Positions 30,267 to 38,452 of a stretch of DNA of 64,000 nucleotides are shown here, in pieces. The notes under the pieces were generated by a model that saw only the letters and a program-made list of their open reading frames with translations, did not search any database and was not told where the DNA came from. Positions within the stretch are counted from its first letter, which is position 1. Each line of letters opens with the position of its first letter. The stretch is from positions 1,954,501 through 2,018,500 of the forward strand of contig LT629764.1 of NCBI GenBank assembly GCA_900105225.1, read 5' to 3'. A program made the translations under genes and the position numbers. The stretch comes from Paenibacillaceae bacterium GAS479. Lineage in GTDB: Bacteria; Bacillota; Bacilli; Paenibacillales; Paenibacillaceae.

Positions 30267-31640
30267 CTACACTTCCGCAGCCGTCCCACCTTGCCCCGAA
30301 ACAGCCAGATCCGGCGACCCAGCACGCGAAGCCCACTTACGGCTGCGCCACCGCAGCCAACAAACGATGCCGCGCAAGTATTCATCGGCAATCATGCAGC
30401 AATAAATAGCGGTAAGTCCCCACCCGAGACCTAGGCTAAAGTAGTAGGCGATGCCGACCGATACGCCCCACATGCTAATCGTGGAGACATACATCGTAAA
30501 CTTAGTATCGCCAACCGCATTTAGAGAATCTGCGATCGTCATATTGAGCATTTTGCCCGGCTGCAGCAACAGATTCAATCCAAGCAGGGATGCGCAGATA
30601 GCCAGAATATCAGGATCTGAAGTGAACAGGCCGAGCGCCTGACTGCCCAAGAAGTAGATGAGCAGCGAATTGGCTATAACAACGCCTTGACCGATCCATA
30701 ACCCTTTGTAGCAGTCCTTGTACGCCTCGCGGGTTCGTCCAGCACCGAATAGATGCGCGACCCTGATCTGCGTAGCAAGAGCGATGGAGAAACCGATCAG
30801 GAAGCAGAACGATTCCAGCGTGTTCATATACGTCCGCGCCGCCAGCTCAATCGCTCCCAGCGAGCCAATGAAAGTGAAGATGACAAGCTGCGAGAACACC
30901 CAATTCCCCGAGTAAACGCCCAGCGGCCAACCAATACGCATGATCTCCGCAAACAAACTGCGGCTCCACACCTTGATGTCCCCCCACCAGATCTTCCGCT
31001 CGAAGGCGAAAATAAACATGTAAAACAGCAAAGCGCTAGCCAGCAAACGGCTGACAACTGTGCTTAAAGCAACTCCAGCCAGACCCCACTCCGGCAGCCC
31101 AAACGCGCCATAGATAAAGCCGTAATTGAGCACGATATGAACAACGTTCATACCGAGCGCCGTGTACATCGGACCGCGTGTATTGCCGGTGTTGCGAATA
31201 GCTGCGCTGAGCGTGCTCATAATCGCCGCGAGAACCATGCTGCTGCCGATGATGGAAATATACGTACCCGCCAGAGGCAGGAGCGATTCCGGCATTTGCA
31301 GCACACGGGCAATTGGTTCTGGGAACACAACCAACACAACGCTGAGCACAGCTCCGATTAACACCGTAGCCTTCAGAGCGATGATGCTGATCGTGCGCGC
31401 ATCCTCTTCCTTGCGTGCCCCGAGTTTTTGCGCGATCAGGATTCCGGCACCGCTCGCAATGACCGTGAACAGCACAGTTAACGCATTAAAAAGTTGTTGT
31501 GAGAAGCCAACGACCGCGACCGCATCGTCGGATATTTCGCTGACCATGAATGTATCCGCTGCCCCCAGCAGGAACTGCAGGAACAGCTCGATGAAAATAG
31601 GCCAAGAAAGCGCCCACAGCGAATAGTTACGATTTTTCAT
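30267..31640 (-). CDS. MATE-family multidrug/metabolite exporter
   Basis: 457 residues with ~12 TM helices in two homologous halves. The first half opens with LSWPIFIELFLQFLLGAADTFMV and contains GAGILIAQKLGARKEEDA; the second half repeats the pattern (IALATQIRVAHLFGAGRTREA). These are the usual MATE (MatE domain) signatures. It is an ion-driven efflux pump of the cytoplasmic membrane; the substrate is unknown. The ATG at 31640 is preferred because GGAGG is 8 nt upstream; a GTG at 31655 overlaps that site. It is divergent from an AraC-type regulator across 251 nt, which suggests inducible expression. Confidence 0.9.
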   Translation of the reverse strand: MKNRNYSLWALSWPIFIELFLQFLLGAADTFMVSEISDDAVAVVGFSQQLFNALTVLFTVIASGAGILIAQKLGARKEEDARTISIIALKATVLIGAVLSVVLVVFPEPIARVLQMPESLLPLAGTYISIIGSSMVLAAIMSTLSAAIRNTGNTRGPMYTALGMNVVHIVLNYGFIYGAFGLPEWGLAGVALSTVVSRLLASALLFYMFIFAFERKIWWGDIKVWSRSLFAEIMRIGWPLGVYSGNWVFSQLVIFTFIGSLGAIELAARTYMNTLESFCFLIGFSIALATQIRVAHLFGAGRTREAYKDCYKGLWIGQGVVIANSLLIYFLGSQALGLFTSDPDILAICASLLGLNLLLQPGKMLNMTIADSLNAVGDTKFTMYVSTISMWGVSVGIAYYFSLGLGWGLTAIYCCMIADEYLRGIVCWLRWRSRKWASRAGSPDLAVSGQGGTAAEV

Positions 31641-31891
31641 GAATGAAACCTCCACCTTGTTGCTCGGCTTGCCGCATGCAAAGCCAATTACTTGAAAGCC
31701 CTTACTTTGGCCATGCCGCCTAACTACCTAACTTAACTAGGAATAGAGGGGAGTGCAGCCTTGCGTGGAGCTCGTTATTCATTCCGTATTATAAGTGCTA
31801 TACTCGCTTTGAGGTATCATTTAAGCAACCAGAACTTTCAAAAAAGAAACTTCATCCTCCTAGCCCAAACCGGCAGAAAGGAATGATTCAA

Positions 31892-32863
31892 ATGAAGCTG
31901 CTGCAATTCGCGCTCCCTCCACTCCCCTACTTCATTGCGAGCGGTTATGAGGAACATCCTCCGGGCATGGTTCACGTTGATCGTTGCAACATCGGCCTGT
32001 TCGATCTGCTCGTTGTGGAGGAAGGCGAGCTGCCAATTACGGAAGGTGACCGCAGCTATGCCGTACGCCCAGGCCAGGCACTCATCCTGCGGCCGGATGC
32101 GCATCACTACGGCAGCGCCCCGCTTGGCTCGGAGACGATCTGTTACTGGCTTCATTTTAAGCATGACGGCTACTGGACCGCCACCGATGAGAGACTGCCT
32201 CTCTACCGCAATCAGCGGGAGGAACAGGCCGAGCTGATGGGGACTCCAGCGGAGAGGGAAGACATGAAGAAATCGGGGGCCGCTGCTGCCAAAAAGAAGG
32301 CCGTTACCGAGTCATCTGCCGATCATGACTGGAAAATGAACGTCCAGATGTTTTCCATACAGGTGCCCCAGTATTCCAATCTGGTCGAGCCGACCAAAAC
32401 GTTCGAGCTGCTGGCGCAGCTCACGGCAATGACCAAAAGCGGCCTGGTCGGCGGCGCGCTATGGCGGCAGCAGATCCTGTTCCAGGAGCTGCTTCAGCAG
32501 CTGTCCGCGGCGATCGACGCCCGCTCCACCTCACCCTCGGCGGCCTGCGCCGCGCTGGCCGCAGCCTACCTGCGGCAGAACTACCGTGAAGACATCAGCG
32601 CCAAGGCGATGAGCGAGAGCCTGAACTTCCACTCTGTTTACATCGCCCGCTGCATGCAAAAGGAGTTCGGCTGCTCGCCCAAAGAGTACCTGCTCCGCTA
32701 CCGCATCGACCAGTCGAAGCTGCTCCTGCTGCGCACCGATTACCCCGTCTCGCATATCGCGGGCGAGGTCGGCTTTAATCAGGCGGCGTATTTCGCCTCC
32801 TGCTTCTCCAAGTACGAGGGCATTTCGCCTCGGAGTTACCGGCAGCGCTTTTCACAAGCTTAA
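31892..32863 (+). CDS. AraC-family transcriptional regulator
   Basis: 323 residues. An N-terminal cupin-like ligand domain (~10-105, with VVEEGELPITEGDRSYAVRPGQALILRP) and a C-terminal double HTH (IAGEVGFNQAAYFASCFSKYEGISPRSYRQRF) are visible. Between them is a low-complexity Lys/Ala insert (GAAAAKKKAVTESS) at ~125-140. The ATG at 31892 lies 9 nt after AAAGGA; an in-frame ATG at 31883 abuts it and is rejected. It is divergent from the MATE exporter and is a candidate regulator of it. The sensed molecule is unknown. Confidence 0.85.
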   Translation: MKLLQFALPPLPYFIASGYEEHPPGMVHVDRCNIGLFDLLVVEEGELPITEGDRSYAVRPGQALILRPDAHHYGSAPLGSETICYWLHFKHDGYWTATDERLPLYRNQREEQAELMGTPAEREDMKKSGAAAAKKKAVTESSADHDWKMNVQMFSIQVPQYSNLVEPTKTFELLAQLTAMTKSGLVGGALWRQQILFQELLQQLSAAIDARSTSPSAACAALAAAYLRQNYREDISAKAMSESLNFHSVYIARCMQKEFGCSPKEYLLRYRIDQSKLLLLRTDYPVSHIAGEVGFNQAAYFASCFSKYEGISPRSYRQRFSQA

Positions 32864-32962
32864 GAGCCCGCGAAGCAGTGAGGTCCGGTGGAAACGAACC
32901 GGGGAAGGACCCGGTGGATTGGTGAACTAGGGAGAAGCGGTGGATTTCCTCCGCTCGCTCCT

Positions 32963-33006
32963 ATAAAAAAGAAAAGGGAATTGAGCGCCAAGCGCTCAAC
33001 TCCCCT
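32963..33006 (-). terminator. Terminator of IF-3-like gene
   Basis: The minus strand has GGGGAGTTGAGCGC / GCGCTCAATTCCC with a TTG loop and a TTTTCTTTTTT tail. Confidence 0.88.
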
Positions 33007-33010
33007 AACC

Positions 33011-33565
33011 TCACTTCGGATTAACTCTAACCTGCGAACCCTTGCCGCTGGACTGGATGCCGGTCTCTTTAACGCCGACTTCCTTGAGATCGCCAAGCAG
33101 CCGCTCCACTACCGCCTTGGCCGCAGCGCCCTCCTTGGCTCCGGACGCCTTTACGACGATCTGCACCGGCTTGCCGGAACGCAGATGTTTGTCCGCTTGG
33201 CGCAGCTTCGTGTCATAGTCATGCTCCTCGATGTGCGCGGTGAAGCGCAGCTCCTTGGCTTTGTCCTGAGCGCCTATGCTTAAGCCCCCTGCGGAGCGGA
33301 CTCCCGCTTGCCCGAAACCGCCGGCTGCTCCTCCAGCTTTGCGTGCCGCCGACGCTTCCTTCTGCGCCGCTGCTTTGCCCTTGCCCTTCGCCATAAGGCT
33401 GCAGGGAGGAGGGCTGCTCATCAGCGAGGTGCAGACCAAGTCTGCTCCTGCCTGCTTGGCCAGCGCCAAAGCTTCCTCACGGGAAATGACGCCTAGCCGC
33501 TCTCCCCTAAGACCCGTCAGATCTACCTCGAAGGCTTTGATTTGCTCATTAATCAGTACCGCCAT
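33011..33565 (-). CDS. Divergent translation initiation factor IF-3 paralogue
   Basis: 184 residues. Both IF-3 domains can be recognised. The N-domain is NEQIKAFEVDLTGLRGERLG with LALAKQAGADLVCTS and PPPCSLMAKGK. The C-domain is KELRFTAHIEEHDYDTKL, then RQADKHLRSGKPVQIVV, ending QVRVNPK. The linker (~65-105) is expanded and rich in Ala/Gly/Lys. The N-domain Cys-Ser-Leu-Met and the loss of the usual R-rich C-domain strand are unlike canonical InfC. It stands alone with its own terminator, not in an infC-rpmI-rplT operon. ATG at 33565 is chosen because GGAAGG is ~10 nt upstream. It may be a second, specialised IF-3 or a ribosome-binding factor that has lost initiation function. Confidence 0.8.
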   Translation of the reverse strand: MAVLINEQIKAFEVDLTGLRGERLGVISREEALALAKQAGADLVCTSLMSSPPPCSLMAKGKGKAAAQKEASAARKAGGAAGGFGQAGVRSAGGLSIGAQDKAKELRFTAHIEEHDYDTKLRQADKHLRSGKPVQIVVKASGAKEGAAAKAVVERLLGDLKEVGVKETGIQSSGKGSQVRVNPK

Positions 33566-33589
33566 CGTTCTCACGCCTTCCATCTATGC

Positions 33590-33621
33590 TACAAAAAGAA
33601 TAACCCGGCTTGCGCCGGGTT
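33590..33621 (-). terminator. Terminator of nitroreductase operon
   Basis: On the minus strand AACCCGGC / GCCGGGTT with a 4-nt loop is followed by ATTCTTTTTG. Confidence 0.75.
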
Positions 33622-33652
33622 TCAAATTCTTCTCAAGCATCGCGCTTGCGGA

Positions 33653-34339
33653 TTATTTCCACTCCGCTACACGGTCAACTGGCAGACGGGTCGTCAGGCG
33701 CGCTTCTTTGGCGGCCTTGCCTACCGAAATCAGCATAGAAGGCAAATAGCGGCCTTCCTCCATATCGAACAGTTCAGCGATGCGGGACTTGTCATAGCCG
33801 CCGATCGGGTTCGTATCGTAGCCACGAGCGCGCGCGCTCAGCATAAGCTGCATGGACACTAGACCCGTGTCAAGAAGTACCATTTTGCTGAAAACATCTT
33901 CAGGTATGTTGCTGAACAAGTTTGTATAGTTAGCCATCAGAGACTCCTTGACCTCTTGCGGCAGATAGCCCTTTTCCACAGCGCTGGACATGATTTCATC
34001 CGCATTGTCAAAAGCTTTCAGATCCGCGAATACGGCGATGACAGCCGAGGAAGTCAACACTTGCGTCTGGTTGTTCCAAGCGATTCCCGCCAGCTTCGCC
34101 TTCGCCTCTTCACTCTCGATGACGAGAAAACGCCAAGGCTGCAGGTTCACCGAAGATGGGGCGAGAGTGGCTTCTTCAAGCAGCTCCGTCATCTCCTCAC
34201 GGCTAATTTTGACGGTAGGATCGTATTCACGGACGGAACGACGTCCAGCGACAATCGCGCGATAATCGTTAGAACGCCCGGAGTTCATATCCTGGTTCTC
34301 AGATGCAGTTGTAGCCGAAACAGTATTGGATGTAGTCAT
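33653..34339 (-). CDS. Nitroreductase-family FMN oxidoreductase
   Basis: 228 residues. The N-terminal FMN-binding motif is RRSVREYDP, followed by LLEEATLAPSSVNLQPWRFLV and, in the C-terminal half, GLVSMQLMLSARARGYDTNPIGGYD, all typical of the NfsB/DrgA-type fold. It probably uses NAD(P)H to reduce quinones or nitro compounds; the native substrate is unknown. GAGGAG precedes the ATG. It lies 39 nt downstream of a MarR regulator in the same direction, an arrangement common for redox-responsive detoxification pairs. Confidence 0.9.
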   Translation of the reverse strand: MTTSNTVSATTASENQDMNSGRSNDYRAIVAGRRSVREYDPTVKISREEMTELLEEATLAPSSVNLQPWRFLVIESEEAKAKLAGIAWNNQTQVLTSSAVIAVFADLKAFDNADEIMSSAVEKGYLPQEVKESLMANYTNLFSNIPEDVFSKMVLLDTGLVSMQLMLSARARGYDTNPIGGYDKSRIAELFDMEEGRYLPSMLISVGKAAKEARLTTRLPVDRVAEWK

Positions 34340-34378
34340 TGAATATTCTCTCCTCTAACAAGCTCATTGGCTTGTTTT

Positions 34379-34837
34379 TTATTTTTGAATTGGCTCATCG
34401 GTCTTGCGACCGCTGCCCACTGATTCCATAGAACGTGCAAGCGACGAGAGCAAACGAATCAACTCCTGCCGATCCTCCGCACTCAATTGTTCCTGAAGCT
34501 TTTCCATGAACTGGTCCTTCTCCCGCGAGCGGTTGTCGATCCAGTCCTTGCCTTGCTCAGTCAAACGAACAAGTGTAATTCGATTGTCCTCATTCGAGCG
34601 GGTGCGGACCAGTATGCCCTCCGCTTCCATCTGCTGCACATGGCGAGTAACCGCGGCGGGATCGATGGATACCGCCTTTTGAAGCTCGGACTGACTGATC
34701 TCTTCTTCCCGGCTCAGCCGACAAAGCAGCTCCAGTCGGTTCGGACTAAGACCTACATCAGCCTCAAATCTACAAGCAAGCTGTTTGTTGAGATGAATCA
34801 ACATATACAGCAGGTCTTTCGTCTGGCAGGATGACAT
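34379..34837 (-). CDS. MarR-family transcriptional regulator
   Basis: 152 residues. The winged helix is SREEEISQSELQKAVSIDPAAVTRHVQQMEAEG with the wing VRTRSNEDNRITLVRLTEQG, followed by a C-terminal dimerisation helix. One Cys (residue 4) near the N-terminus and another in helix 1 could sense thiol stress; this is speculative. First gene of the marR-nitroreductase operon. A perfect 16-bp palindrome lies 20 nt before its start. Confidence 0.9.
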   Translation of the reverse strand: MSSCQTKDLLYMLIHLNKQLACRFEADVGLSPNRLELLCRLSREEEISQSELQKAVSIDPAAVTRHVQQMEAEGILVRTRSNEDNRITLVRLTEQGKDWIDNRSREKDQFMEKLQEQLSAEDRQELIRLLSSLARSMESVGSGRKTDEPIQK

Positions 34838-34856
34838 TATTTTGTCTCCCCCTTAT

Positions 34857-34872
34857 CATTGATGCATCAATG
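34857..34872. promoter_or_regulatory. Probable MarR operator
   Basis: CATTGATGCATCAATG is a perfect 16-bp palindrome, followed at 34875 by the weaker dyad TTGATGGGTCAA. Position and size fit autoregulation by the MarR protein encoded next to it. Confidence 0.55.
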
Positions 34873-35060
34873 GTTGATGGGTCAATTGTATACCTGAATC
34901 ATTTTAATTGCAACCAACATTTCCGAATATTTTGGCCTTCCCAACACTTCCCAACCATTGCGCCTCACGCACTCTTGCCCACATAGACTATTTCCGATTC
35001 TTACCGGCTATACTTGTTTGCAGAGCAACCTTGTTATCCGTTATGATTCAAGCATCACAA

Positions 35061-35074
35061 CGAACAGGTATTCG
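35061..35074. promoter_or_regulatory. LexA/DinR-like SOS box
   Basis: CGAACAGGTATTCG matches the Bacillus DinR consensus CGAACRNRYGTTYC at all but one or two positions and lies 42 nt before the helicase start. A dyad CGCTCTTGAAGAGCG follows it. Confidence 0.5.
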
Positions 35075-35115
35075 CTCTTGAAGAGCGCGCCGACCACAGG
35101 AGAACGCATGCTATT

Positions 35116-37587
35116 ATGAGCACTATTATAAATGCTAACCTACCGCTTCCATTCAAAAAACCGTTCGGCGCAGTCGGACGAAATCTCCCCTTTGCCAATC
35201 TTGCCTCCGGCGAGGGAAGCAGCCGCCTCGTGCCGGACTCTGACCGGGACAGCGGCTTTTTCCGCGCGCTGGAGGGCAGCGGGCTGTTTCTGAACGGCCC
35301 GCAGATCGAGGCGGTTCGTCATGGCGACGGCCCGCTTCTCACACTTGCTGGAGCCGGCTCAGGCAAAACAAGCGTGCTCACCGCACGCACAGGTTATCTA
35401 ATCGGCGTGCGCGGCATCGATCCACGTTCCGTTCTGCTCGTCACCTTCTCGGTGAAGGCCGCCGGAGAGATGAAAGAGCGAATCGCTTCCCTGCCGGGCT
35501 TGCCACGTGGAGCAGCCAAGCAGGTTACGGCACGTACCTTCCATTCTTTTTTCTTGCAGCTGTTAAGGAGTCAGGGCTATCGGCAGGAAATTCTCGGCAA
35601 CGGGCCGGTGGCGATGATCGTGCTGAAAGGCATGCTCCGCGAGCTGTCCTTGAGCGACCGGCTTGAGCCGGAGACGGCGCTGGCTGCTCTATCCGAGGCG
35701 AAGCTGAGCATGCGCCCGCTGGAAGAACTGCCGGAGCAGTCCCAGGCCGATCGGGAGCTCAAGCGGCTGCTGCTGCGTTTCGAGGATTGGAAAGAACGGG
35801 AAGGGCGAATGGACTTTGACGACATCCTGCTCTGGTCGTATCGGCTGCTACAGGAGCGGCCGGGGCTGCTGCAATCGCTGCAGGGACGTTTTCGCTACAT
35901 TATGATCGACGAGTTTCAGGACACGAGCCTGCTGCAGTATGAGCTGATCCGCCTGATGGCGGGGAAACAGGCCAATCTGATGGCGGTTGGCGACGACGAC
36001 CAGACGATTTATGGGTTCAACGGAGCGCGGAGCGAGTACATATTAGGATTTCGCGAAGCTTTTCCAGGGGCGCGGATGGTTACGCTGGACACGAACTACC
36101 GATCGACCGCCAGCATCGTGGGGCTTGGCAACGAGATCATCCGGCATAATAAAGCCCGCTATCCCAAGACACTCAAAGCAGTGGCCAAAAGCCGGCAAGT
36201 GCCGCTTTATATCCGCCCTTTTTCTACGGATCAGGAAGCTGCCTCGGTAACGGCGCATATCCGCGAACGAGTTGAGGAGGGCGCCCGCAGTTGGGGGGAT
36301 TACGCCATCTTGTATCGCACCTCAAGCAACAGCCGGGCGATGTTCGAGCAGTTGGTGCTTTCGGAGATTCCTTTTCATCTGCAGGATAATGGAGATCTAT
36401 TCTATGATCAGTCGGCGGTTAAGCCGCTGGTTGACTATATGCGTCTGTCCGTCAAGCGACGCGACTTCGCTGCGATGGAGGGCGTTCTGCCCTCGATGTA
36501 TGTGAACCGCGCCAAGGGCATGGCTCATATTCGTGCCAAGGACGATCCTCGCCCCAAAAAGGGCCCCCTCATCCACCTGCTCACCATGGAGGGGCTGAAG
36601 GATTTTCAACGCGAAGCGATTCAGGCGAGGATCACCTTCATTAAAGGGCTCAAGGAGCTGAAGCCAGCCGAAGCGATTCGGCGCATGCGCAAGGATTTTT
36701 ATGATGCATGGCTGGACGCAGAGGAAAACGGCAAAGGCTCGGGCGGCAGACAAGGAAGCGGTTCGGGCGGATTTGGCGCTAGATCGGGTTATGGCGCGTC
36801 AGGCCGTGGCTCTGCTGGCAACAGCTACAGCGAGGGAAGCGACACCGTCTTTAAGGAGACGTTGCGGGAGGCGCTCGACGAGTTGGAGTCCTCTGCGCTG
36901 CGGTTCACGGATATTCCGTCCTTCCTCGCCTTCGTCGCCAAAATGGCCCAGCGCCACGCCGAGATGCGTGCACTGCCGCCTGAAGCAGCCCGGGATGCCG
37001 TCAAGCTGATGACGATCCACAAGTCCAAGGGGCTGGAGTTTCCCGCCGTGGCGCTGATCGGCGCCTCCGAGGGCATCCTGCCCCACAGCCTCGCGCTGGA
37101 GGCGGACAAGCTCGCCGACTACAGCGTCGGAGCCGGTGCGGCGGCAGACCCCGCCGCCCGCAAAGAAGCGGCGCTCGAAGAGGAGCGCCGCCTGGCCTAC
37201 GTCGCCGTTACACGGGCGCGTGAAGAACTGCTCATTAGCTCGCCGAGCCTATGGCGCGGCCGCAAAATCGACGTGTCGCGCTTTCTGCTCGACGCGTTCC
37301 GCCCGGCTTCGCCGGCAGCTGGCGGCGCGCCAAGCTCCGCCAGCGCCGCGGCTGCGCCAGCGGCCCGCATAAGCGGGGCCGCGGCGAGCGCCGCTGGGCC
37401 CGCGCCCGGCAAGCCGCCGGGCGGGGCGCCCCCTGGCGGCGCTGCGCAGCCTCGCGCCGCGGGCGCAGCAACTGCGGCCCGTGCAAGCGGGGCCGCAACA
37501 TCCTCGGCCGGGCTCATCAGCCGCCCGACCATCCAACCACGGCGAGGTGGTCTATCACCTTCACGACCACCTCACAAAAACCGTTAA
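35116..37587 (+). CDS. UvrD/PcrA-like superfamily 1A DNA helicase
   Basis: 823 residues. Motif I is LAGAGSGKTSV (~76-86), motif II DEFQD (265-269), motif III VGDDDQTIYGFNGA (~291-304), motif IV DTNYRST, motif V LMTIHKSKGLEFPAV, and motif VI VAVTRAREELLIS. It is a 3'-5' ATP-dependent helicase of the UvrD/Rep/PcrA group. Two regions are not in the family: a Gly/Ser-rich insert at ~540-577, and a C-terminal tail from ~735 made of Ala/Gly/Pro repeats with very high GC. AGGAG lies 12 nt upstream; a small frame ATG CTA TTA TGA (35108) overlaps the start. A LexA-like box upstream suggests DNA-damage induction. Confidence 0.9.
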   Translation: MSTIINANLPLPFKKPFGAVGRNLPFANLASGEGSSRLVPDSDRDSGFFRALEGSGLFLNGPQIEAVRHGDGPLLTLAGAGSGKTSVLTARTGYLIGVRGIDPRSVLLVTFSVKAAGEMKERIASLPGLPRGAAKQVTARTFHSFFLQLLRSQGYRQEILGNGPVAMIVLKGMLRELSLSDRLEPETALAALSEAKLSMRPLEELPEQSQADRELKRLLLRFEDWKEREGRMDFDDILLWSYRLLQERPGLLQSLQGRFRYIMIDEFQDTSLLQYELIRLMAGKQANLMAVGDDDQTIYGFNGARSEYILGFREAFPGARMVTLDTNYRSTASIVGLGNEIIRHNKARYPKTLKAVAKSRQVPLYIRPFSTDQEAASVTAHIRERVEEGARSWGDYAILYRTSSNSRAMFEQLVLSEIPFHLQDNGDLFYDQSAVKPLVDYMRLSVKRRDFAAMEGVLPSMYVNRAKGMAHIRAKDDPRPKKGPLIHLLTMEGLKDFQREAIQARITFIKGLKELKPAEAIRRMRKDFYDAWLDAEENGKGSGGRQGSGSGGFGARSGYGASGRGSAGNSYSEGSDTVFKETLREALDELESSALRFTDIPSFLAFVAKMAQRHAEMRALPPEAARDAVKLMTIHKSKGLEFPAVALIGASEGILPHSLALEADKLADYSVGAGAAADPAARKEAALEEERRLAYVAVTRAREELLISSPSLWRGRKIDVSRFLLDAFRPASPAAGGAPSSASAAAAPAARISGAAASAAGPAPGKPPGGAPPGGAAQPRAAGAATAARASGAATSSAGLISRPTIQPRRGGLSPSRPPHKNR

Positions 37588-37629
37588 ACAGCCCCCTACA
37601 GCTGTTTTTCCTATGTACAAAAATAAGCA

Positions 37630-37690
37630 GGTCTGCCCATACGGGCAGACCGCTCCAAGCCTTCCGGTATATTCCGGAGGCTTTTTATTT
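37630..37690 (+). terminator. Double-hairpin terminator, possibly bidirectional
   Basis: A perfect 9-bp stem GGTCTGCCC/GGGCAGACC (37630-37651) is followed by AAGCC(T)TCCGG/CCGG(A)GGCTT (37657-37683) with TTTTTATTTATTTT. It lies between the convergent helicase and SASP genes. Confidence 0.85.
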
Positions 37691-37879
37691 ATTTTGTTGG
37701 TTGTTCATGTTGTTTTTCATATTCTTGTTCATGTTTTTGTTCATGTTGTTGTTCTCGTTGCTGAAAGCAGCCTGAGCATCGGAAGCCAGCTCATTGGAAA
37801 ACTCCGTGTCCTCGTTTGCTTGGAACTGGTTCAGCTTTGTGGATTGAACTTCTGCTTTAGATGCTTTGTTTTTATTCAT
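37685..37879 (-). CDS. Gamma-type small acid-soluble spore protein
   Basis: 64 residues from MNKNKASKAEV (AGAGGTG 8 nt upstream; the longer open frame lacks a ribosome binding site). It is Asn/Gln/Lys/Glu-rich with no Trp. The segment TEFSNELASDAQAAFSNEN resembles the TEFASETnaQqVrqqN repeats of SspE, which are cut by the GPR protease at germination to supply amino acids. Only one clear repeat is present, and the tail is Asn/Met/Lys low complexity (NMNKNMNKNMKNNMNN). A near-ideal sigma-G promoter upstream supports forespore expression. Confidence 0.75.
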   Translation of the reverse strand: MNKNKASKAEVQSTKLNQFQANEDTEFSNELASDAQAAFSNENNNMNKNMNKNMKNNMNNQQNK

Positions 37880-37917
37880 TAGGTGGGCACCTCTTTCGAT
37901 AGGATGTGGAGCGAAGT

Positions 37918-37947
37918 TAGCATGTGACGACACCCGCCTTTTCATAC
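37918..37947 (-). promoter_or_regulatory. Sigma-G-type promoter of gamma-SASP
   Basis: On the minus strand the -35 GTATG and -10 CATGCTA are spaced 18 nt, matching the forespore sigma-G form (GHATR / CATNNTA). The predicted transcription start is ~30 nt before the coding start. Confidence 0.65.
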
Positions 37948-38151
37948 GCTGTTTTTTCATACCATATATCCTTCACCCCTGCCTCACCAAAAACGCCCAC
38001 AACCTCCGCCCGAGCTAAACCCGGTCCCGGGTCCAGGTTTAAATACATTCGTCAGTCCGTGTCGCCCCTCTCCAGCCCAATGTACAATAAAGACATCAAG
38101 CAGCACAGTCGGGCAACCGGCGATGCCGCAAAAGAGGAGAATGTTGTTGCC

Positions 38152-38376
38152 ATGAGAACCTTGTACCGTTCCCGTACCGACCGCAAACTTGCGGGGCTGT
38201 GCGGGGGAATTGGCCGTAGATTCGGCATTGACCCTGGAATTATCCGCATCGGCTTCATTGCAGCTGGCGTTTTCAGCTTCGGGACTGCTCTCGTGCTTTA
38301 TGCTGTTGCCAGCATCGTGCTGCCCAATGAACCCGAGTGGAATGGCCCTCCGCCCCGTGAACCTTTTTACAACTAA
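38152..38376 (+). CDS. PspC-domain membrane protein
   Basis: 74 residues. LYRSRTDRKLAGLCGGIGRRFGIDP followed by a hydrophobic IIRIGFIAAGVFSFGTALVLY helix is the PspC domain, a stress-associated inner-membrane module. Start at the ATG 38152; AGGAG is 13 nt upstream and a small overlapping frame (ATG TTG TTG CCA TGA, 38141) ends in the start codon, suggesting coupling. It lies 76 nt before a PspA/IM30 gene, so the two probably form a membrane-integrity response unit. Confidence 0.85.
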   Translation: MRTLYRSRTDRKLAGLCGGIGRRFGIDPGIIRIGFIAAGVFSFGTALVLYAVASIVLPNEPEWNGPPPREPFYN

Positions 38377-38452
38377 GCTGATTCATAACTAAATGACCCA
38401 TCCGGACTGTCTCAATCACATGAACAATCCATATAATAAAGGAGTGTCGAAC

